Positions 7,197 to 10,993 of a stretch of DNA of 10,993 bases are shown in pieces. The notes under the pieces were generated by a model, which did no database searches, had not been told where the DNA came from, and saw only the letters and a program-made list of their open reading frames with translations. Location of the stretch: positions 5,066 through 16,058 of the forward strand of contig NZMM01000037.1 in NCBI GenBank assembly GCA_002694585.1, in the 5' to 3' direction. The translations under genes were made by a program, and so were the position numbers. The stretch comes from Methanobacteriota archaeon. Lineage in GTDB: Archaea > Thermoplasmatota > Poseidoniia > Poseidoniales > Poseidoniaceae. Every line of letters starts with the position of its first letter. The first letter of the stretch is position 1.

Positions 7197-7660
7197 GCGT
7201 CCGCCCCCACATGCACGAACTCCACGTTTCCGTGAGCCAAAATGAAATCTCGACCGAGGTCGTCGAAACTGTCGAGCAGCACCCTGTCGAAGCGCAAGCG
7301 ATGCACTTCAGGATCAGCCTCGAGGTCTGCCTTGATGCCCTGGAGCGTTCCCGGGGCGGCGCCACAAGAGACGCACGCTCCAGTCAAGTCCAAGACCAGG
7401 TCAAGGCCCTCAGAGGTGACCTCATACTGCGAGGCCTTGATGCCACCACCGTGGCCGTCCAGCGCAGCACGGACCGTGCCGAGCCGCGCCAGCAAGGCCG
7501 GCACGAAATGAGGGGTTCCTGCGGCGTCGGAGAGCGGCAGGTTCCGGAGGCGTTCCTCCTCCTCAGGGTTCAGCGACGCCTCAAGCCGCTTGTTGGCTTC
7601 TGCCTCCATGGATGCCTTGGCTTGTGCGGCGTACATCGCCACCAAATCCTCCGCGTCCAT
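7193..7660 (-). CDS. NifU-like C-terminal-domain protein, putative Fe-S scaffold or carrier
   Basis: A 155-residue soluble protein. Residues about 55-122 match the NifU C-terminal domain: an LxxVRxxLxxHGGG stretch (60-73), a beta segment LDLVLDLTGAC, then CVSC (96-99), followed by APGTLQGIK and DPEV. In that family the CxxC cysteines of two subunits hold a labile [4Fe-4S] cluster for delivery to target proteins. The first ~45 residues are a charged, probably helical extension, and about 33 residues after the domain (123-155) are unassigned. The gene leads the leftward operon, divergent from sufCBD with 93 nt between start codons, which supports an Fe-S role. ATG at 7660 is the only reasonable start: an in-frame stop lies 18 nt upstream. 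There is no ribosome site at normal distance, but a TATA-like octamer is centred 25.5 nt upstream, suggesting a leaderless mRNA. The assignment is by recognised motif only; the aligned region is short. Confidence 0.8.
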   Translation of the reverse strand: MDAEDLVAMYAAQAKASMEAEANKRLEASLNPEEEERLRNLPLSDAAGTPHFVPALLARLGTVRAALDGHGGGIKASQYEVTSEGLDLVLDLTGACVSCGAAPGTLQGIKADLEADPEVHRLRFDRVLLDSFDDLGRDFILAHGNVEFVHVGADA

Positions 7661-7681
7661 GACCAGCGCATGCCTACATCA

Positions 7682-7689
7682 CCTTAGAA
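7682..7689 (-). promoter_or_regulatory. Candidate TATA box for the NifU-like/HTH_10 operon
   Basis: Read on the minus strand this is TTCTAAGG, centred 25.5 nt before the A of the ATG at 7660, the same spacing as the candidate for sufC on the other strand. The overlapping AAGGTGA could instead be taken as a ribosome site, but it is 18 nt from the ATG, too far for normal use. Confidence 0.4.
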
Positions 7690-7724
7690 CTCGCGGCCGA
7701 AGTGGGTCTGCTGAAACCATCCGC

Positions 7725-7732
7725 TTCATAAG
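7725..7732 (+). promoter_or_regulatory. Candidate TATA box for sufCBD
   Basis: TTCATAAG is an AT-rich patch in GC-rich surroundings, centred 25.5 nt before the A of the sufC ATG. Archaeal TATA boxes are centred about 26 nt before the transcription start, so this would give a leaderless mRNA, in keeping with the absence of a ribosome site. GAAAC at 7713-7717 lies upstream but is not well placed as a BRE. Confidence 0.45.
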
Positions 7733-7753
7733 ACCGGGCTTGGACGAAGTCCC

Positions 7754-8500
7754 ATGGCCGGCGGACTGCTTGACGTCAAAGGCCTCCACGCCAATGTGGA
7801 AGAGACCGAAATCCTTCGGGGCGTTGACCTGACCGTCAAAGCCGGTGAAGTCCATGCCATCATGGGCCTCAACGGCGCAGGCAAATCCACCCTCGCTTCC
7901 GTCATCATGGGCCACCCGGACTACGAAATCACGGGGGGAAGCGTCCACTACGACGGCCAGGATTTGACCGAACTCGAAGTCCACGAGCGTGCGCGTGCTG
8001 GTCTGTTTCTGTCCTTCCAATATCCACACGCTATCCCTGGCGTCCAAGTCGGTACCTTCCTGAGGAAGTCCGTCGCCGCTGTGCGCGGTGAAGCCCCGAA
8101 GGCCCGCGCCTTCAGGCAGGAACTCAAAGCGGCCATGGATGTCCTGAACATGGACCGATCTTTCCTGAGCCGCTACGTCAACGACGGGTTCAGCGGCGGC
8201 GAGAAAAAGCGGCTGGAGATCCTCCAAATGCTGCTCCTCCAGCCACGGATGGCCCTCTTGGACGAAACTGATTCCGGATTGGACATTGACGCGTTGAAGG
8301 CGGTCGCCCAAGGCATCAACAGCCTCCCCAAAGAAAGCGGTGTGTTGCTGATCACCCACTACAACCGCCTGCTCGAATTGGTGGTCCCTGACGTGGTTCA
8401 CGTGATGATCGACGGGCGCATCGTCCAGAGCGGTGGCCCAGAAATGGCGCAACGACTTGAAGCGGACGGTTATGAATGGCTGATGCCTACCACAGCATGA
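7754..8500 (+). CDS. sufC: Fe-S cluster assembly ATPase SufC
   Basis: A 248-residue ABC-type ATPase of the SufBCD complex. In this family ATP binding by SufC changes the shape of the SufB-SufD pair during Fe-S assembly; it is soluble, not a transporter. Motifs: Walker A GLNGAGKST (38-46), Q-loop FQYPHAIPG (88-96; the YPxxIPG stretch is characteristic of SufC), signature FSGGEKKR (146-153), Walker B MALLDE (166-171) followed by TDSGLDIDALK, which marks SufC, and switch His202. Length is normal for the family. ATG at 7754 has no ribosome site, but TTCATAAG is centred 25.5 nt upstream, the expected TATA spacing for a leaderless archaeal transcript. It is first gene of the sufCBD operon; sufB follows after 9 nt, with its ribosome site lying over the sufC stop. 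Confidence 0.97.
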   Translation: MAGGLLDVKGLHANVEETEILRGVDLTVKAGEVHAIMGLNGAGKSTLASVIMGHPDYEITGGSVHYDGQDLTELEVHERARAGLFLSFQYPHAIPGVQVGTFLRKSVAAVRGEAPKARAFRQELKAAMDVLNMDRSFLSRYVNDGFSGGEKKRLEILQMLLLQPRMALLDETDSGLDIDALKAVAQGINSLPKESGVLLITHYNRLLELVVPDVVHVMIDGRIVQSGGPEMAQRLEADGYEWLMPTTA

Positions 8501-8505
8501 GGTGA
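8499..8505 (+). promoter_or_regulatory. Ribosome binding site of sufB
   Basis: GAGGTGA overlaps the sufC stop codon and ends 4 nt before the sufB ATG. It supports the chosen sufB start and suggests translation linked to that of sufC. Confidence 0.75.
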
Positions 8506-8509
8506 GCAC

Positions 8510-9916
8510 ATGAGCGACGAAGCAAGGGACGCGGTCGGCGAGTACCGCTACGGTTTCCACGACCCCGAAGTGGCCACCATCCGCTTTGACAAGGGCCTTA
8601 GCGAACAGGTCGTTCGCGACATCTCCGCGCTCAAGAACGAGCCGGAGTGGATGACGGATCTGCGGGTCAAGGCCTACCACCACTTCGTCGAGCGACCCAT
8701 GCCAGACTGGGGCAACGAATCCCTGCTCAACAGCATCGACTTCGATGCCGTCACCTACTTCCTGCGGTCGTCGGAAGGCACGGAGCGCGATTGGGACGAT
8801 GTTCCCGAGGACATCAAGCGCACCTTCGACCGGCTCGGCATCCCCGACGCCGAACAGAAGTGGCTCGGGGGCGTGACCGCCCAGTACGAATCCGAGGCGG
8901 TCTACCACAGCATCCGAGAGGACTTGGAAGCCCAAGGTGTCCTTTTCCTCGACATGGATTCTGGCCTTCGTGAGCATCCCGAACTCGTCAAGCGTTTCTT
9001 CAATACCGTCATCCCCTACACGGACAACAAATTCAGTGCTCTCAACACCGCGGTGTGGTCCGGTGGCTCGTTCATCTACGTCCCAAAGGGCGTTCACGTG
9101 GAGATGCCTGTCCAGGCCTACTTCCGCATCAACGCGAAGAACATGGGTCAATTCGAACGCACCCTCATCATCGCCGATGAGGGGTCTTCTATCCACTACG
9201 TTGAAGGCTGCACAGCACCGACGTATTCCACCGATTCGTTGCACTCTGCTGTGGTTGAACTCATCGCCATGGACGGAGCAAAAATCCGCTATTCGACCAT
9301 TCAGAACTGGTCCTCAAACGTCTACAACCTCGTGACCAAGCGCGGTGTCGCTCACGCCAACGCCACAGTGGAGTGGGTGGACGGAAACATCGGCTCGAAA
9401 TTGACGATGAAGTATCCCGCCGTGATCCTGAAGGGCGAAGGTGCCCATGCAGAAATCATCTCTGTCGCCTACGCCGGAGAAGGCCAGCACCAAGATGCGG
9501 GGTCGAAGGTGCACCATCTCGCGCCACGCACGACCTCCAACATCCTGTCGAAGTCGATCTCGAAGAACGGCGGCCGCTCCACCTACCGCGGCATGCTGCA
9601 GGTGCGCCCGAAGGCGGAGGGGTGCCGCTCGAAGGTGGTCTGTGACGCCCTCATGCTCGATGCGGACAGCCGCAGCGACACCTACCCGACGATGGAAGTC
9701 GGCAACGCTTCCGCTGACCTTGAACACGAAGCCTCCGTCTCCAAGATTGCAGGCGACCAACTCTTCTACCTCATGAGCCGAGGTCACACCGAGGCTGAAG
9801 CGATGGGCCTCATCGTGAACGGCTTCTTTGAGCCCTTTACCCGCGAACTTCCCATGGAATACGCTTCGGAACTCAACAAGCTCCTCGAGATCGAGATGGA
9901 GGGAGCCATCGGATGA
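8510..9916 (+). CDS. sufB: Fe-S cluster assembly scaffold protein SufB
   Basis: A 468-residue scaffold on which the SufBCD complex builds nascent Fe-S clusters. Diagnostic features: the N-terminal helical region, the beta-helix core with [11 protein letters not shown] (190-200), [10 protein letters not shown] (232-241), and the C-terminal block CDALMLD (378-384) through [10 protein letters not shown] (404-413), [10 protein letters not shown] (416-425) and NGFFEPF (437-443). Cys378 occupies the position of E. coli SufB Cys405, a residue known to be essential for cluster assembly. Length is typical. ATG at 8510 follows GAGGTGA with 4 nt spacing. The stop overlaps the sufD start as ATGA. No cysteine desulfurase (SufS) or SufE/SufU partner is present in the window; they may lie beyond the right edge or be absent, as in several archaea. 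Confidence 0.97.
   Translation: MSDEARDAVGEYRYGFHDPEVATIRFDKGLSEQVVRDISALKNEPEWMTDLRVKAYHHFVERPMPDWGNESLLNSIDFDAVTYFLRSSEGTERDWDDVPEDIKRTFDRLGIPDAEQKWLGGVTAQYESEAVYHSIREDLEAQGVLFLDMDSGLREHPELVKRFFNTVIPYTDNKFSALNTAVWSGGSFIYVPKGVHVEMPVQAYFRINAKNMGQFERTLIIADEGSSIHYVEGCTAPTYSTDSLHSAVVELIAMDGAKIRYSTIQNWSSNVYNLVTKRGVAHANATVEWVDGNIGSKLTMKYPAVILKGEGAHAEIISVAYAGEGQHQDAGSKVHHLAPRTTSNILSKSISKNGGRSTYRGMLQVRPKAEGCRSKVVCDALMLDADSRSDTYPTMEVGNASADLEHEASVSKIAGDQLFYLMSRGHTEAEAMGLIVNGFFEPFTRELPMEYASELNKLLEIEMEGAIG
9898..9904 (+). promoter_or_regulatory. Ribosome binding site of sufD
   Basis: GGAGGGA lies inside the end of sufB, 8 nt before the ATG of the ATGA overlap, and decides the sufD start over Met5. Confidence 0.75.
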
Positions 9917-10986
9917 GCACCGCGATGGAGGACCCCTCCAGCGCGGTCCATCTCTGGCGCTCAACGCCATGGTCGTGGATGCGGCCCGAAGACGCCGACA
10001 GCACGGCCGTTCGCATGGTGCTTCATGACGCCGCCGGCCATGTGTCCCTGCACGAGGGGAGTCCCGAGCTCTTTCCTGTCGTGGTCGACGGGCCTGAAAC
10101 GACCCTTCCGGACGTGGACGACATCGCCCGTCACACCTTGGCCGACCTCGACACCGCCCCCATGCACCTCAGCCTTGAAGGGCACCACGAGGAGGTCGTC
10201 AACGTCGACCTGCGGGCCGCCGGCCACGTGGCTGTGGGGCGCCTTCACATCACCTGCAAAGGACAGGCCGTCGTGCATCTGCACCTTTCGGGCGACGCGG
10301 GCTGGTGCGGGCTTCACCTGACCGGCAAGGTCGCTGACGGCAGCCACCTCAGCGTGGTCGTGACCGACGAGCTTCACCTCGAATCCCGTGTGGTGCGTTG
10401 CGACGACTGGCGCGTCGGCCGCGACGCGACCTTCGAAACGGGCACTCTGTCGGTCGGAGGCTTCCGGAGGAAGTCGGACCTCCGCCACCACCTCGACGCG
10501 ACGGGAGGGAACGTCCGCATTGGGCTGGCGGTCCATGGTCAGGGCACGCGTCATGACGACCATCACGTCGAGATTCATCACCACGTGGGCCACACCACCT
10601 CGTCCCTCGTGGCCAACGTCGCGTGCGGTGGACGCAGCCGCAGCGTCGGCACCGGACGCTTGGTCATCGACGCCGGCGCCGACGGCACCGACGCCGGCCA
10701 GGTGTTCCGCAACTTGTTGTTGAGTCAGGGTGCGCGTGCTGACGCAATCCCTGAACTCGAGGTCCTGGCCGACGACGTCTCGGCCGCACACGGTGCGGCC
10801 AGCGCAAGCCTCGACGAGGGACAGCTCCACTACCTGATGAGCCGTGGATTGGGCCCGGAGGAAGCAGCCGCGATGATCGTCGAAGGCTTCCTCGCCGACG
10901 CGTTCCGGCCCATCGCTGCAGCGGAGGCAAGGCGTACGCTCCGCGACCGGCTCACGGTTCACCTGGATTGTGCCCGCATCACCTGA
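9913..10986 (+). CDS. sufD: Fe-S cluster assembly protein SufD, histidine-rich
   Basis: A 357-residue SufB homologue that pairs with SufB and SufC. The C-terminal half is clearly SufB/D family: [20 protein letters not shown] (248-267), LEVLADDV (282-289), AAHGA (291-295), [14 protein letters not shown] (300-313) and [10 protein letters not shown] (318-327). His293 sits at the place of E. coli SufD His360, important for cluster assembly, while the Cys two residues before it in E. coli is Ala here. The N-terminal half is divergent and slightly short for the family. Histidine content is high: 28 of 357 by hand count against 15 of 468 in SufB, with eight between 208 and 227. ATG at 9913 makes an ATGA overlap with sufB and has GGAGGGA 8 nt upstream; Met5 is a less likely start. 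The gene ends 7 nt before the window edge, so what follows is unseen. Confidence 0.94.
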   Translation: MSTAMEDPSSAVHLWRSTPWSWMRPEDADSTAVRMVLHDAAGHVSLHEGSPELFPVVVDGPETTLPDVDDIARHTLADLDTAPMHLSLEGHHEEVVNVDLRAAGHVAVGRLHITCKGQAVVHLHLSGDAGWCGLHLTGKVADGSHLSVVVTDELHLESRVVRCDDWRVGRDATFETGTLSVGGFRRKSDLRHHLDATGGNVRIGLAVHGQGTRHDDHHVEIHHHVGHTTSSLVANVACGGRSRSVGTGRLVIDAGADGTDAGQVFRNLLLSQGARADAIPELEVLADDVSAAHGAASASLDEGQLHYLMSRGLGPEEAAAMIVEGFLADAFRPIAAAEARRTLRDRLTVHLDCARIT

Positions 10987-10993
10987 GGTCTTC

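Larger units (their letters stand above)
7661..7753. promoter_or_regulatory. Divergent promoter region between the NifU-like operon and sufCBD
   Basis: This 93-nt spacer is the only place where transcription diverges in the window, so both operons must start in or near it. It lacks ribosome sites at usable distance from either ATG. Two short inverted repeats are visible: GGTCT (7705-7709) with AGACC (7731-7735), flanking the region just before the sufC TATA candidate, and GGAC/GTCC (7742-7752) right before the sufC ATG. Either could be an operator for a regulator such as the neighbouring HTH_10 proteins, but both are short enough to be chance. Confidence 0.6.

Noticed and set aside
7742..7752. 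GGAC-gaa-GTCC inverted repeat just before the sufC ATG, considered as an operator or hairpin
   Set aside because: Four-base arms are too short to call; noted within the divergent region only.
7679..9244. Long open frame (521 codons) on the minus strand, antisense to sufC and sufB
   Set aside because: It lies entirely opposite motif-bearing suf genes, shows no recognisable domain, and long antisense frames are expected in GC-rich coding DNA.
9961..10962. Open frame of 333 codons on the minus strand opposite sufD
   Set aside because: It is a shadow of sufD; the plus strand carries the conserved SufB/D family blocks and a coupled start.

Overview
The window looks like chromosomal DNA from a GC-rich member of the Euryarchaeota (roughly 60% GC by eye; not computed). 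Four things point to archaea. There is an archaeosine-type tRNA-guanine transglycosylase with a C-terminal PUA domain, which is an archaeal enzyme. There are two regulators with the bacterio-opsin-activator type helix-turn-helix (HTH_10). There is a compact sufC-sufB-sufD cluster. Genes are very tightly packed, with ATGA stop/start overlaps, strong GGAGGTG-type ribosome sites inside operons, and candidate TATA elements about 26 nt before operon-leading start codons. The Asp-rich, calcium-loop-like segment in an ABC permease would suit a marine lineage such as Marine Group II (Poseidoniia), but that placement is inference.

Layout. A divergent promoter region at 7661-7753 splits the window. To the right, on the + strand, sufC (7754-8500), sufB (8510-9916) and sufD (9913-10986) encode the SufBCD scaffold complex for iron-sulfur cluster assembly. 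To the left, on the - strand and in transcription order, lie: a NifU-like CxxC protein (7193-7660); two tandem paralogous HTH_10 regulators (6537-7196 and 5817-6494); tgtA (3597-5792); and an ABC-2 export system built as two ATPase-permease pairs. The pairs are ATPase 2574-3548 with permease 1540-2577, and ATPase 548-1543 with permease 1-548, the last truncated by the window edge.

How the genes fit together. The two sides of the divergent region both concern Fe-S biogenesis: SufBCD on one side, a NifU-like candidate carrier or scaffold on the other. The regulator next to the NifU-like gene overlaps it by an ATGA, so Fe-S homeostasis is a reasonable first guess for what the HTH_10 pair controls. 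The ABC genes are translationally coupled to each other (4, 4 and 1 nt overlaps) and probably make one or two membrane complexes.

Most unusual points: TgtA keeps both catalytic aspartates but has lost all four residues of the family's zinc site; the two HTH_10 proteins align end to end without a gap; SufD is extremely histidine-rich, with 8 His in 20 residues; and the partial permease carries thrombospondin-3/EF-hand-like Asp loops between its first two membrane helices. No RNA gene, mobile element or CRISPR array was seen, and no gene-free stretch exceeds about 100 bases.
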